Positions 1-8,914 of a stretch of DNA of 64,000 bases are shown piece after piece. Made by a program: the position numbers and the translations under genes. Positions within the stretch are counted from its first letter, which is position 1. Every line of letters begins with the position of its first letter. The stretch comes from an uncultured Bacteroidia bacterium (GTDB lineage: Bacteria > Bacteroidota > Bacteroidia > Bacteroidales > UBA932): the NCBI GenBank assembly GCA_902773925.1, contig CACYGI010000004.1, forward strand, positions 62,001-126,000, given 5' to 3'. A model generated the notes under the pieces. That model was not told the DNA's origin. It worked only from the letters and a program-made list of their open reading frames with translations, and did no database searches.

Positions 1-1
1 T

Positions 2-652
2 CTGAAGGATCTCGACCTGAAGTACGAAGTCGCCGGAATGGAACATCTCCAAGGCCTCGAAGACAAGCCCTTCATAACCATCAGCAATCACCCCTACGGA
101 GGCCTGGACGGTCTTATCATCATAGATCTTATCGGACATTTCCGGGAAGACTACAAGGTGATGGCCAACAGCATACTGTCACTCGTAAAGACCATGGAAG
201 ACAACTTCATCAGCGTCATCCCCCACAACAAAGCCTCCGAGGGTATCGCAAACGAGAGTATCGCCGGCATCAGGATGGCCCTGGCCCACGTCCGTGACGG
301 CCATCCCCTCGGCCTATTCCCTTCCGGAGCAGTGTCAGACTACAGCTTCCGGGACCGCTGCGTCCGCGACCGTCAGTGGCAGGATTCGGCCATCCGCCTC
401 ATCCGCAAGATGAAGGTCCCTGTCGTTCCCATCCACTTCCTGGACCGCAATTCCAACCTGTTCTACTTCCTGGGCCTGATCAACTGGAAGTTGCGCATGA
501 TGCGCCTGCCAAGGGAGGTCATCAACAAGAAAGGCAAGACGGTCCACCTGGCCATCGGCCCGGTCATAGATGTCGAGACGCAGGAAGCCTGCCCCGAGGA
601 CCAGTTCGCTTCGATGCTTCGCAACTCCGTCTATGGAGCCGTAGCGGTTTAA
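2..652 (+). CDS. Lysophospholipid acyltransferase family protein (GlsA/PlsC-like), 5' truncated
   Basis: The reading frame is open from the first bases of the window, so the N-terminus lies outside; an internal ATG at 38 is probably not the real start. The protein shows the acyltransferase motif NHPYGGLD near the beginning and FPSGAVSDY about 60 residues later, the layout of membrane-associated LPLAT/PlsC enzymes that move an acyl chain onto a hydroxyl. The NHPxGGLDG variant is typical of the Bacteroidota putative-hemolysin acyltransferase branch, which includes GlsA, the O-acyltransferase of glycine lipid synthesis. A GlsB-like gene two genes downstream supports that reading. Substrate is inferred, not visible. 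It ends in TAA 44 bp before the next gene. Confidence 0.8.
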   Translation: MKDLDLKYEVAGMEHLQGLEDKPFITISNHPYGGLDGLIIIDLIGHFREDYKVMANSILSLVKTMEDNFISVIPHNKASEGIANESIAGIRMALAHVRDGHPLGLFPSGAVSDYSFRDRCVRDRQWQDSAIRLIRKMKVPVVPIHFLDRNSNLFYFLGLINWKLRMMRLPREVINKKGKTVHLAIGPVIDVETQEACPEDQFASMLRNSVYGAVAV

Positions 653-663
653 AAACTTTTTTA

Positions 664-671
664 TATCTTTG
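664..671 (+). promoter_or_regulatory. Candidate -7 box (TATCTTTG)
   Basis: TATCTTTG matches the Bacteroidota -7 consensus TAnnTTTG and lies 26 bp before the ATG at 697. No good TTTG -33 box was found. Confidence 0.5.
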
Positions 672-696
672 TAGAGATAGTAAAGCCGTTTCAGTT

Positions 697-1122
697 ATGA
701 AAAAGTTCCTTCTAACCCTGCTTATGGTACTGGCGGTGGCCTGCGGTATGATAGCTGTCTCAACAACGGTCGTATCCTGCAACGAGCAGCCCGCACAGAA
801 GACGTGGGTCACGTACAAGGTGGCCGTCACTCACCTTGAGGTCCCCCCGGGAGCAACGGCTGACGTCAAGGAGCCCGGACGCATCGTCGCCGAGATGAAG
901 ACAGCCCTCAACAACGTCCTGACCGGAGGCCGCGAAGGTATGTACTCCGAGAACAAAAAGAACGACGCCGCTGCGGTCAAGGCCTGCAACGGCATCTACG
1001 ACACCTACAAGGGCCAGGAGACGCTCAATTACACCATCACCCTCTCCAAGCAGCACATCAACGTGCTTGGCGACGTTCAGGATTCGGTAATCCTGAGCGA
1101 ATACGTTTTCAGCGTCGAGTAA
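697..1122 (+). CDS. Small secreted protein or lipoprotein, unknown function
   Basis: 141 residues. It begins with MKKFLLTLLMVLAVACG, a lysine pair followed by a hydrophobic stretch, and a Cys in TVVSC near residue 28 could be a lipobox, so export and possibly lipid anchoring are likely. The rest is a soluble domain of about 110 residues with alternating hydrophobic residues suggesting beta strands. I do not recognise a family. The start was chosen because it gives a clean signal sequence and follows a -7 box; the frame stays open further upstream, but that part overlaps the preceding gene. It converges on the GH3 gene with a 9-bp gap. Confidence 0.65.
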   Translation: MKKFLLTLLMVLAVACGMIAVSTTVVSCNEQPAQKTWVTYKVAVTHLEVPPGATADVKEPGRIVAEMKTALNNVLTGGREGMYSENKKNDAAAVKACNGIYDTYKGQETLNYTITLSKQHINVLGDVQDSVILSEYVFSVE

Positions 1123-1131
1123 AGACCCTGA

Positions 1132-2664
1132 CTAAATCCTGGAATTAAGCTCCAGCAGGGGCTCGATAAACCCGCGTGAATTGCTCAGGCGGGGGACTTT
1201 GTTCTGTCCGCCCAGCTTGCCGCGGCTGGCCATCCACTCCTCGAACAGACCTTCGCGCGCAACGACCAGCTCCAGCCGCTGCAGGGTAATGTCATCGCGG
1301 CGCTTGGCCTCGTAATCCGAATTGATGTGCTGCAGTGCCTCGTCCAGCACGCGCGCGAACTCCTCTGCCGAAGCCGGCTGCACGGCAAATTCGATCAGCC
1401 ACTGATGGCGGCAGCGGGCCGAAGAGTCCATAAACACGGGAGCGGCGGTATAATCACGGACGACGGCACCGGTGGCTTCGCAGGCGGCAGCAATGCCTTT
1501 ATCCGCATTATCCACGATCAGCTCCTCGCCGAAGGCATTGATAAAATGCTTCGTACGCCCTGTGATGACGAACTTGTACGGCTTAACCGAAGTAAACCTG
1601 ACCGTATCGCCAATGATGTAGCGCCACAGGCCGCAGGAGGTCGAAATCAGGACGGCATAATCGACGCCCGTCGCAACCTCCCAGAGCGGAACGGGACGCG
1701 CATCCGCACGGCCGAACTCCGACATCGGAATAAACTCGTAGAAGCAGTCATAATCGATCATCAGCAGCATCGAGCTGTCCGAAGGATCATCCTGCACCCC
1801 GAAGAAGCCCTCGGAAGCATTGTAAGTCTCACGATACTGTATGCCCGCGCCGCGGAAAAGGCGGCGGTACTGCTCCCGATAAGGCGTAAAGGCCACTCCG
1901 CCGTGGAAGAAAACCTCCAAATTGGGCCAGATATCATCCAGATACTCCCGGCCCGTCACCTCCATCATCCGAGTGAGCACGGAAAGCATCCACGAAGGAA
2001 CGCCGCTGATATTGGTGACATCCTCCTTCGAGATGGTGCGTGCCATAGCTTCGCGCTTCTGCGCAAAATCAGCCATCAGCGCAATCTCCTTCGAGGGGAC
2101 GCGGGAGGCATTGATAAACCCGGGCAGATTCTCCATCATCACGGCGCTCACATCACCCACGAAGCTGTTGGCGGTATTGTAGTTGGGTGCGTGGCTGCCA
2201 CCGAGAATCATCGCCTTGCCGTGCATCAGCCGGCTGGAAGGATTCTGCCTCAGATAGAAATAGACATTGTCCATACCGCCCCGGTAATGCAGCATAAAAA
2301 GGCCGCGACGGCTTACGGGGATGAACTTGCTCTTGTCGGCCGTGGTGCCGGAGGACTTGGCAAACCAGCGGACCTTGCCCGGCCAGAGAACGCTCCCGGC
2401 CCCGTGGCGCATCCGCTCGATGTCGCCCTTGAGCTCTTCGTACGTGCATACGGGGACCGCTTTTGCGAAATCTTCGTAGCTCTTCATCCCGGCATATCCG
2501 TAGCGACGGCCCCACTCGGTACGCGCCGAGCGGCGGACAAGATAGCGCAGAACGCGCCGCTGAACGCCTTCAGGGTCGGTCGTATAACGGCGGACAGCCC
2601 CCTTGCGGAGCAGTCTGAGCACAATATAAAACAGTCTGGTCTTACAGTCCATCCCGGATGCCAT
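1132..2664 (-). CDS. GH3 family acyl-adenylating / acyl-acid amido synthetase-like protein
   Basis: 510 residues from ATG at 2664; a TTG one codon upstream and an ATG at 2652 are alternatives. The protein carries the ATP-binding motif SSGTTADKSKFIP near residue 105, a YNASEGFFG segment corresponding to the second adenylation motif, and CGLWRYIIGDTVRF like the third. GH3 enzymes activate a carboxylic acid as acyl-AMP and in plants join it to an amino acid. Bacterial substrates are largely unknown. The gene is divergent from the GlsB-like N-acyltransferase across a 79-bp region, and a GlsA-like gene lies just upstream, so a role in making or recycling N-acyl amino acids is attractive but inferred. 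Confidence 0.85.
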   Translation of the reverse strand: MASGMDCKTRLFYIVLRLLRKGAVRRYTTDPEGVQRRVLRYLVRRSARTEWGRRYGYAGMKSYEDFAKAVPVCTYEELKGDIERMRHGAGSVLWPGKVRWFAKSSGTTADKSKFIPVSRRGLFMLHYRGGMDNVYFYLRQNPSSRLMHGKAMILGGSHAPNYNTANSFVGDVSAVMMENLPGFINASRVPSKEIALMADFAQKREAMARTISKEDVTNISGVPSWMLSVLTRMMEVTGREYLDDIWPNLEVFFHGGVAFTPYREQYRRLFRGAGIQYRETYNASEGFFGVQDDPSDSSMLLMIDYDCFYEFIPMSEFGRADARPVPLWEVATGVDYAVLISTSCGLWRYIIGDTVRFTSVKPYKFVITGRTKHFINAFGEELIVDNADKGIAAACEATGAVVRDYTAAPVFMDSSARCRHQWLIEFAVQPASAEEFARVLDEALQHINSDYEAKRRDDITLQRLELVVAREGLFEEWMASRGKLGGQNKVPRLSNSRGFIEPLLELNSRI

Positions 2665-2677
2665 CAAATTTTCGGCG

Positions 2678-2685
2678 CAAATTTA
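2678..2685 (-). promoter_or_regulatory. Candidate -7 box for the GH3 gene
   Basis: On the minus strand this reads TAAATTTG, matching TAnnTTTG, 13 bp upstream of the GH3 start. It lies back to back with the box at 2709-2716. Confidence 0.4.
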
Positions 2686-2708
2686 ATCGAAAAAACTCAA
2701 TTCATCAG

Positions 2709-2716
2709 TATATTTG
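2709..2716 (+). promoter_or_regulatory. Candidate -7 box for the GlsB-like gene
   Basis: TATATTTG matches TAnnTTTG, 27 bp before ATG 2744. With the box at 2678-2685 it forms a compact divergent promoter region. Confidence 0.5.
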
Positions 2717-2743
2717 CAAAGATTGAACAATCGGCATTAGCAG

Positions 2744-3718
2744 ATGAAGAAAATTATCGACCCCATCAACCCCGGGCTGATGAAGCAGGAGTTGAGCGAA
2801 GACCGGTTCTTCTGCCGGGCTGCGCACGGCAACGCAGTAGTTTATCTGATAGACAACCAGACCGCGCCCAACGTGATGAAAGAGATAGGCCGGCTTCGCG
2901 AAATGGCGTTCCGCCAGGGCGGAGGTGGCACCGGGGAGCCCCTGGACCTGGACCGCTTCGATCTCGACCCGAGCCTGGGCGGTTACAAGCAGATAGTGCT
3001 CTGGGATCCCGAGCGCGATGCTATCATCGGAGGCTACCGTTTCGTCTGCTGCCGCAATTGCAAGATGGATGCCGACGGTCAGCCCATTATGCCGTCCTCG
3101 CATCTTTTCACATTCTCGCAGCGTTTCCTCAAGCGCGAATTCCGCAATACGATAGAGCTCAGCCGCTCGTTCATCTCGACCGAATACCAGTCCACGGGGG
3201 ACGGGCTGCGCCAGTCAGTATTCGCTTTGGACAATCTTCTGGATGCCATCTCGAGGCTGCCGCATATGCTGCACATCCGCTATTATTTCGGCAAGATGAC
3301 CATCTACCGCTCCTACCCGCAGCAGGGACTGGACCTGTTGCAGTACTTCCTGCACAAGTATTTCCCGCCAAAGGGCAATGAGCCGTGGGTCAGGGCCAAG
3401 CAGCTGATCCCGATTCCGGCCGAAGGCTCGATGGACGACATATTCAACGGCGGCAACTTCGCGTCGGATTACCCGATACTGAAGGATTGCCTCAAAAAGC
3501 TGGACGCCCGCATCCCGCCGATGGTCAATACCTATATGAACCTGTCCAGCACGATGCAGTATTTCGGCGGCGGGTACAATGACGAATTTGGCGACGTTAT
3601 CGAATGCGGCGCCATCATCCGTCATCAGGACATCGTAAAGGAACGTTTCAAGAAAGTCTTCGACCTGCGCAAATTCAAGCATCTGCGCAAGCTTCGCAAG
3701 TGGATCCTCAAGGGCTGA
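2744..3718 (+). CDS. GNAT-like N-acyltransferase (GlsB/OlsB-like, formerly 'hemolysin')
   Basis: 324 residues. The central part (FDLDPSLGGYKQIVLWDPE, then IIGGYRFV and IELSRSFIS) matches the acyl-ACP N-acyltransferase family that includes OlsB (ornithine lipids) and GlsB (glycine lipids of Bacteroides). These enzymes attach a 3-hydroxy fatty acid to an amino acid amine; a PlsC-type partner then acylates the hydroxyl. The GlsA-like candidate partner ends at 652. The C-terminal 120 residues are rich in Lys and Arg, consistent with peripheral membrane binding. Amino acid specificity cannot be read from sequence, so GlsB is a family-level call. It is convergent with the DUF4954 gene 7 bp away. 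Confidence 0.8.
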   Translation: MKKIIDPINPGLMKQELSEDRFFCRAAHGNAVVYLIDNQTAPNVMKEIGRLREMAFRQGGGGTGEPLDLDRFDLDPSLGGYKQIVLWDPERDAIIGGYRFVCCRNCKMDADGQPIMPSSHLFTFSQRFLKREFRNTIELSRSFISTEYQSTGDGLRQSVFALDNLLDAISRLPHMLHIRYYFGKMTIYRSYPQQGLDLLQYFLHKYFPPKGNEPWVRAKQLIPIPAEGSMDDIFNGGNFASDYPILKDCLKKLDARIPPMVNTYMNLSSTMQYFGGGYNDEFGDVIECGAIIRHQDIVKERFKKVFDLRKFKHLRKLRKWILKG

Positions 3719-3725
3719 GGCCTGT

Positions 3726-5573
3726 TTATTTCTTCTTGAGTCCGGCTATCAGCGGATGCTCTTCTGCTGTACATCCGCGCACGGCGAGAAAGTCTGCGTC
3801 GCGGACTGCACTGTCGCCGTCTATGCCGTAACCGATGCGGAATATCTCATCGTATTCGCGGGCAGCATCTTCGGCGGCAAGGTCGGCGAGAACCCTGGCG
3901 GCGGCATCGCGGCGGCTGAGCACAGCCTGGACGGCAGCGCTGTCATCACCACCACCCAGAAGGCCCTGGGAGACAAGCACGCTGCGGACCCAGTTCCATT
4001 CCCAGTCGGCACGCAGAGTCGCGATGGAGGCAAACACGGCGGCAGGCTCCGCCCCACCCTTGATGGCTTCGACGGCAGCCTCGACAGCCTCCTGCGGAGC
4101 AGCCTGTCCTGCGATATCTACCCAAAGGCCGGCGCCTGAGACACTTCGGCCGGGGAATCTGGTGTCGGCCAATTCGAGGGCATCGGAACCGCAGGCATCC
4201 AGACGCGCTGCAAGCACATCACCCAGATAGCGGTCGAGAGCCAGGCGGTAGAGCTTGCGCCCCTGCTCGATATCGCGGCTGCAAATGGTAAAACCGTTGC
4301 CCTTGTAATCACCCTGCGCAGCATCCAGCGCAGCGAGAGCCTTCAGCACGCCGCCCATCGTATAGGGCGAGAAGACCTGAGGATCGACGATATCACGCTT
4401 GACTCCGCGACGCACGTCGCGTGAAAGCCATTTCGAGCCATCGCGGACCAGACCGGCGCTGCGAAGCACCGCACCCGGCATCAGGCGTGCGCTCCGGCCG
4501 TCCGGCAGCAGGTACGAGAAGGGGAAATCAGCCGTATCGGGATGCGACTCGTGATGGCCTACGACGATGCTGAACGCACCGACGCGGGCCGGCCAAAGCA
4601 TATACGAAGATGAAGCCGTCTTCACGCCGCGGCCGAAAACGCCCTGATGGATCGGGCCGAGCTTGTAATTGTGATTGCTCTGATTGGTCGCGCTTCCGGC
4701 GTTGTAGAACGACGTCATCGCGGCGATGAGCAGCGTAGATTTATGATGCGAAACGGTAAAAGGCCCAGCGAAAAGCGAGCAGGCCTCGCCGTTTTCCAGC
4801 GAAGAATTGGCAAAAAACAGCGAATCCGTGGCCGTAAATCCGCGGCCGATATGGCAGCCCTGGCCCACGTAGCAGCGCAGGAGCGAAGCAGCTCCGTCCA
4901 CGCGCGAGCAGTCCGCGAAAATAAAGTCCTCGGCCTCGACGCCGCTGCCCACGAAAGCGGGACATTCGCCGCCCATAAGCGTACCGTTGACCAGCCGGCG
5001 CGCGCCCTCGATATGGCAGCCTTCGCCGACATTGATGTCAGTCAGCTCGGCACAGTCGCATACGACCGCACCGTCGCCCACGCGGGAGGAGAACTTCACC
5101 CCCTGTCGGGCCAACTTGCCGGCACGCTGATTGAGCGCATCGATAAGCTCCTTGTCGTGGCGGTAGAGAGCCCAGATGTAAGCCTCCTGCGCAGTCAGGC
5201 CCTCGTGAAGGATGACCTCGCGCCCGCCGCCCTCGTTGAGTACGGCGACGCTGACGCCCTGTCCGAAATATCCGAGGGAATGGCACGTGATCGTCCCGAC
5301 GCGCTCGATACGGCAATCACGGCCGATGATCACGCGCGAGAGCTGACCGGCATTGCGGATGCAGCTGTTGTCCCCGATCCTCACGTCGCAAAGCCACGCA
5401 TCCCTCAGGCAGAGACCTTCGCCCAGATAGATATCCTCTTCGAAATCCACCCGGAAGATATTGTCGGTACTGAAATCCTTCTTGACGTGGATAGAATCCC
5501 AGTCCAGGGCCGTACATTCCTGTCGGCCAAGGGCAACACGCTCGCCCGGAGTCAATTGTCTGTAAGCTTCCAT
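3726..5573 (-). CDS. DUF4954 family left-handed beta-helix protein
   Basis: 615 residues, cytoplasmic, no signal peptide. Residues about 40-270 contain spaced hexapeptide-like repeats (YLGEGLCLRDAWLCDVRIGDNSCI and similar), indicating a left-handed parallel beta-helix as in sugar acyltransferases and nucleotidyltransferase C-domains. The length and the segment TITCHSLGYFGQGVSVAVLNEGGG fit DUF4954, a Bacteroidota family of unknown activity. Its start codon shares one base with the stop of the upstream NTP_transf_5 gene (TAATG), so the two are translationally coupled. It is the last gene of the polysaccharide locus, which suggests a role in nucleotide-sugar or glycan modification; this is inferred. 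Confidence 0.85.
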   Translation of the reverse strand: MEAYRQLTPGERVALGRQECTALDWDSIHVKKDFSTDNIFRVDFEEDIYLGEGLCLRDAWLCDVRIGDNSCIRNAGQLSRVIIGRDCRIERVGTITCHSLGYFGQGVSVAVLNEGGGREVILHEGLTAQEAYIWALYRHDKELIDALNQRAGKLARQGVKFSSRVGDGAVVCDCAELTDINVGEGCHIEGARRLVNGTLMGGECPAFVGSGVEAEDFIFADCSRVDGAASLLRCYVGQGCHIGRGFTATDSLFFANSSLENGEACSLFAGPFTVSHHKSTLLIAAMTSFYNAGSATNQSNHNYKLGPIHQGVFGRGVKTASSSYMLWPARVGAFSIVVGHHESHPDTADFPFSYLLPDGRSARLMPGAVLRSAGLVRDGSKWLSRDVRRGVKRDIVDPQVFSPYTMGGVLKALAALDAAQGDYKGNGFTICSRDIEQGRKLYRLALDRYLGDVLAARLDACGSDALELADTRFPGRSVSGAGLWVDIAGQAAPQEAVEAAVEAIKGGAEPAAVFASIATLRADWEWNWVRSVLVSQGLLGGGDDSAAVQAVLSRRDAAARVLADLAAEDAAREYDEIFRIGYGIDGDSAVRDADFLAVRGCTAEEHPLIAGLKKK

Positions 5574-6643
5574 TATTTGTAGCCTTTGATTTTACGCCAG
5601 AGATACTGCCAGAGCCTGAAAAAAGGAAAGGCGATGACCTCCGTCGGGTATTCGGTCAAAAACCGGGCCTGACGGTGCGACTTCTTGGCAAACTTCTTCA
5701 TCCGGCTGTCCTTCGGATTGTGGCGCAGGCGGCCGTCGAATTTGCCGAAATTGCCCGAAAGCATAATCTCGTCCAGCAGCACGACGCCGGCGACTTCATT
5801 GATCGGACAGAGAAGATATTCGTCCTCGATGTCATATACGACCTTGAGCACGTACATCACGGCGCCCGCAAAACGCACCATCCGCAAGCGCTTCATCCAG
5901 CGCATCACGTAAGGCCGCTTCTCTGCCGGAAGGTGATGCAGGATATAATAATAATCCATCAGCTGGCGCAGGCCCACGCCCTCTTCCAGCAGATGGCGGT
6001 AGATATGCACCATCGAAAATACCGCGTCGAAATCGACCGTCGTGCGGCGGAAATCCCGGTCGCACTTTTCGGAGCCCATCTGGGCATCGATCTGCGAGAT
6101 GAAAAACCGGTGGAGCTTGTAGTTGGTGAGCGGATTGTACATCCAGCTGGGCCAGAAATGCACCTCAACGTCAACATCCTCGAACATCTTGATCTCAGCG
6201 TGATGATACACCACCTGGGTAACCTCGTAATGGCTGCTTACGTACTTGAGGATCTCGCGGCGGTCGCCCTCGACCCATACGTCGATATCTCCGGCCTGAC
6301 GGTCGGTCGGCACAGGATAGTAGAGCGCCGTCCCCTGCCCCTTGAGGATACAGGAGCGGAATCCGCCTTCGTCAAAGAACTTCTGCACCCTGGCGCAATA
6401 CTCGTCCTGACGGCGGTTGTCCATCGTAATCTTCTTCTGGATACCCATCCACACCAGGAAAAGCTTATGCTCGGGGAATTGTTCGGCAGGAATACGGTCA
6501 TAGAAAACCTCCGCCATCACGCCCTGCACCGACTGCTTGTAAGCCACGCGCAGCATATCTTCCCACTCTGCTTCGGTTGGTGCCACGTCAAACTGCTTGC
6601 GGCGGTCAAGGGCGATTTTTGCCAGGTCAAAAAATTGATTCAT
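5573..6643 (-). CDS. Nucleotidyltransferase family protein (NTP_transf_5 type)
   Basis: 356 residues. The motif RQAGDIDVWVEG near residue 120, following the strand LKGQGTALYY, is the metal-binding signature of the uncharacterised nucleotidyltransferase family PF14907. A basic tail (KKFAKKSHRQARFL) may approach the membrane. Such proteins are frequent in surface-polysaccharide loci but the substrate is unknown. It lies 4 bp after a GT4 glycosyltransferase and overlaps DUF4954 by one base, so it should be co-transcribed with both. Catalytic Asp residues are intact. Alternative reading: a non-catalytic relative. Confidence 0.82.
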   Translation of the reverse strand: MNQFFDLAKIALDRRKQFDVAPTEAEWEDMLRVAYKQSVQGVMAEVFYDRIPAEQFPEHKLFLVWMGIQKKITMDNRRQDEYCARVQKFFDEGGFRSCILKGQGTALYYPVPTDRQAGDIDVWVEGDRREILKYVSSHYEVTQVVYHHAEIKMFEDVDVEVHFWPSWMYNPLTNYKLHRFFISQIDAQMGSEKCDRDFRRTTVDFDAVFSMVHIYRHLLEEGVGLRQLMDYYYILHHLPAEKRPYVMRWMKRLRMVRFAGAVMYVLKVVYDIEDEYLLCPINEVAGVVLLDEIMLSGNFGKFDGRLRHNPKDSRMKKFAKKSHRQARFLTEYPTEVIAFPFFRLWQYLWRKIKGYK

Positions 6644-6647
6644 ATAG

Positions 6648-7760
6648 TTACTTTTTTGCTATCGTTTTGATGTACGCCTCGTATCGCCGTGCGACCTTCT
6701 CCCACACATACTGCGCCTCGACACGGGAGAAATTGGCCTCGCGCTGAGCCTCCAGCTCCTGCGGCGCGGCGATGCAATGCTCCACGGCCTGTCGGATATC
6801 CTCATCCGATTCGGGCCGCACCCAGACGGCGGTATCATCCTGCAGCACCTCGCGGTTGGCCGCTATATCCGAGGCGATGACCGGCAGGCGGTAACTCATT
6901 GCCTCAAGCAGCCCGATCGAGAGACCTTCGATGGTCGAAGGCAGGCAGAACGCATAAGCCGAGCGAAGCAGGGCATCTTTGTCGGCGCCATATACCGCGC
7001 CGGTAAATATGATCCGGGGGCAGCCGGCAGCCAGAGCGTGCAGCGACTCTACATACTGCGTGTCAGCGGGATTGGATCCTGCGATGACCAGCTGGAAACC
7101 CTCGTGCGCCGCAGCCCGAAAGCCGCGGATCAGATAATCGGGATTCTTGTCCTGCACTATGCGTGCCAGAAACAGGAAATACCGATGCGGCACAATGCCG
7201 AAACGCTCAAGGATATCGGAAGCGGGGGCCTCTTCCGGCGGCAGGTTGACCGCCGTAGGCATTGTCACCGCCTCGCGTCCATAACGCTCGCGGAAATAGT
7301 CGGTCTGCGCCTGGGAGCACATCAGCAGATGGCGGTTGGTATGGGCGGTAATGCGCTCCATCAGCTTCATCACGCGCTGCTGGCGCGGGGAATATTTGCT
7401 GCGCTGCCATTCCAGGCCGTGCCCCATCATCAGCGAAGGCACCCCGCCGATAGTGGCCAGCGGACTCCAGAGCGAAGGCGGCCACGCGTTATAGTGGATC
7501 AAGCTCACGCCTTTTTCGCGCAGCAACGTGCGCAAAGTGGCCTTGAGGCCCACCCAGGGCTTGCAGACAAGATTGCTCTTCGGTCCGCGCATATATATCA
7601 GCCGCACGCCGTTTTCCTCACGCACCTCGTTGTGGTCGCTCTCGCAATAGACCGTGCAGTCGTGTCCCATCCGGGCCAGGCAGCGGGTCAGATTGAACAT
7701 ATAGTTCTCAATCCCGCCGAGGAGGTGGATGTCGCGCGAACCTATGAAGATGATTTTCAC
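6648..7760 (-). CDS. Glycosyltransferase family 4 (GT-B fold)
   Basis: 370 residues. The start is GTG at 7760, directly abutting the stop of the radical SAM gene, giving MKIIFIGSRDIHLLGGIENY, a standard GT4 N-terminus with a Gly-rich loop. The C-terminal half has FCLPSTIEGLSIGLLEAMSYRLPVIASD in the position of the E-x7-E donor-binding motif (written here only to locate it by E residues of TIEG and LLEA). Retaining transfer of a hexose from a nucleotide donor to a lipid-linked glycan is the family role. Donor and acceptor are not predictable. Part of the radical SAM-GT4-NTP_transf_5-DUF4954 run. Confidence 0.9.
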   Translation of the reverse strand: MKIIFIGSRDIHLLGGIENYMFNLTRCLARMGHDCTVYCESDHNEVREENGVRLIYMRGPKSNLVCKPWVGLKATLRTLLREKGVSLIHYNAWPPSLWSPLATIGGVPSLMMGHGLEWQRSKYSPRQQRVMKLMERITAHTNRHLLMCSQAQTDYFRERYGREAVTMPTAVNLPPEEAPASDILERFGIVPHRYFLFLARIVQDKNPDYLIRGFRAAAHEGFQLVIAGSNPADTQYVESLHALAAGCPRIIFTGAVYGADKDALLRSAYAFCLPSTIEGLSIGLLEAMSYRLPVIASDIAANREVLQDDTAVWVRPESDEDIRQAVEHCIAAPQELEAQREANFSRVEAQYVWEKVARRYEAYIKTIAKK

Positions 7761-8792
7761 TTACCGAAGACCCTGCAGTTCGTTGTTGCCTACTTTATAG
7801 AACGGGATGCGCTGCGTATCGACGCGTCCGCCGCGAAGGACGGCCCACTTGTTGCGCAGGATCCACGGCGCGATCTGGCGCAGATACTTTTTCATCACCG
7901 GAGAAACGCTGCCTATCATCCAGCAGCTCTTGGGGCAATGCGCCACCTTGTCGCGGATGGCCGCGGCCTGCGGGCTGTTCCATATCTGCTCGAATGTGGC
8001 GTCATTCAGATTGCCCATCGTGCCGTACCAGCAGCTCTCTTCCATACCGTTGCAGGGCAGGATATTGCCGAAGGGATCGAGGAAGAAATTCTCGGTGCCG
8101 GCCTCGCAGGGAAGCATCCTCCGGCCGCCGTTGATATAGTTGATCAGGCCCAGGTTGAAGAATGCCCGCGCCCAGCTCTTGGGGTTGCGCTCCTTCATCA
8201 GCCGCTGGATCAGCTCGTCGAAATTGGCGCAGACCTCGTCGCGGTTGGTCACCTGATTGTCATACTTGTGGAAATAGAACGAGTTGTGGAAGCTTGCGGT
8301 GGCAAATTCCATCCCCAGATTCTTGCTCAGCTCGTAAAGATCCAGCATATCGCTGCTGTTGTTGTTGGAAACCGTAATGCCGAATCCGATATCACGGACG
8401 CCCATACGGCGCAGCTCCAGCAGCGTCCGGAGTCCCTTGTCAAATCCGCCCTGACGGCCGCGAAGATCGTCATTCTTGCAGCTCAGGCCCTCGATGCTGA
8501 TGCGGTAACCCACCTTCGGATGGCGGCGCGCCATCTCCAGCACTCTCTCGGGGAAGAAACCGCTCGTCGAGAAAACGATGCGGGAAGTCTTCTTCTCAAG
8601 CACCTTGACTATATCTTCGATGTCCTCGCGTACAAATGGCTCGCCGCCCGTGATATTGACCGAACGCATATGCGGCAGCTTCTCCAGCAGCGCCGGAGCG
8701 AACTCCTCCGAAGGCCGCGTCGGATTGTCCCAGATATTGCACATCTTGCAGTGCATCGGGCAGCGGTAAGTAACTATGACAGATCCGTCCAT
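7761..8792 (-). CDS. Radical SAM protein with SPASM-like C-terminal cysteines
   Basis: 343 residues. CPMHCKMC at residues about 11-18 is the CxxxCxxC that binds the radical SAM 4Fe-4S cluster, followed by NITGGEPFVRED, the SAM-binding GGE region. The C-terminal part has CEAGTENFFLDPFGNILPC and further cysteines (CPKSCW), typical of an auxiliary-cluster SPASM or twitch domain. The substrate is unknown; members in polysaccharide loci are usually unassigned. A -7 box 21 bp upstream and the 122-bp gap to the previous gene suggest that a separate transcript begins here and continues through DUF4954. Confidence 0.88.
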   Translation of the reverse strand: MDGSVIVTYRCPMHCKMCNIWDNPTRPSEEFAPALLEKLPHMRSVNITGGEPFVREDIEDIVKVLEKKTSRIVFSTSGFFPERVLEMARRHPKVGYRISIEGLSCKNDDLRGRQGGFDKGLRTLLELRRMGVRDIGFGITVSNNNSSDMLDLYELSKNLGMEFATASFHNSFYFHKYDNQVTNRDEVCANFDELIQRLMKERNPKSWARAFFNLGLINYINGGRRMLPCEAGTENFFLDPFGNILPCNGMEESCWYGTMGNLNDATFEQIWNSPQAAAIRDKVAHCPKSCWMIGSVSPVMKKYLRQIAPWILRNKWAVLRGGRVDTQRIPFYKVGNNELQGLR

Positions 8793-8812
8793 AAATCAAT
8801 GGTTAGAATTTA

Positions 8813-8820
8813 CAAATATA
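8813..8820 (-). promoter_or_regulatory. Candidate -7 box for the radical SAM operon
   Basis: Minus-strand TATATTTG, 20 bp upstream of the start at 8792, inside the only sizeable gap (122 bp) in this part of the polysaccharide locus. No convincing -33 box. Confidence 0.45.
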
Positions 8821-8914
8821 CTCATTTTTCGCTAAGCAGGACAGTTGCATATTTTGATAATAATTCGCAACAATTTCAGGCTATCCCGAAGTGGGGAACC
8901 TGACCATGAGATGA

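Noticed and set aside
1327-3381. A 684-codon open frame on the plus strand
   Set aside because: Antisense to GH3 and out of frame with the GlsB-like gene; no family features.
6777-8903. A 708-codon open frame on the plus strand
   Set aside because: Antisense to the GT4 and radical SAM genes; His/Arg-rich product without motifs.
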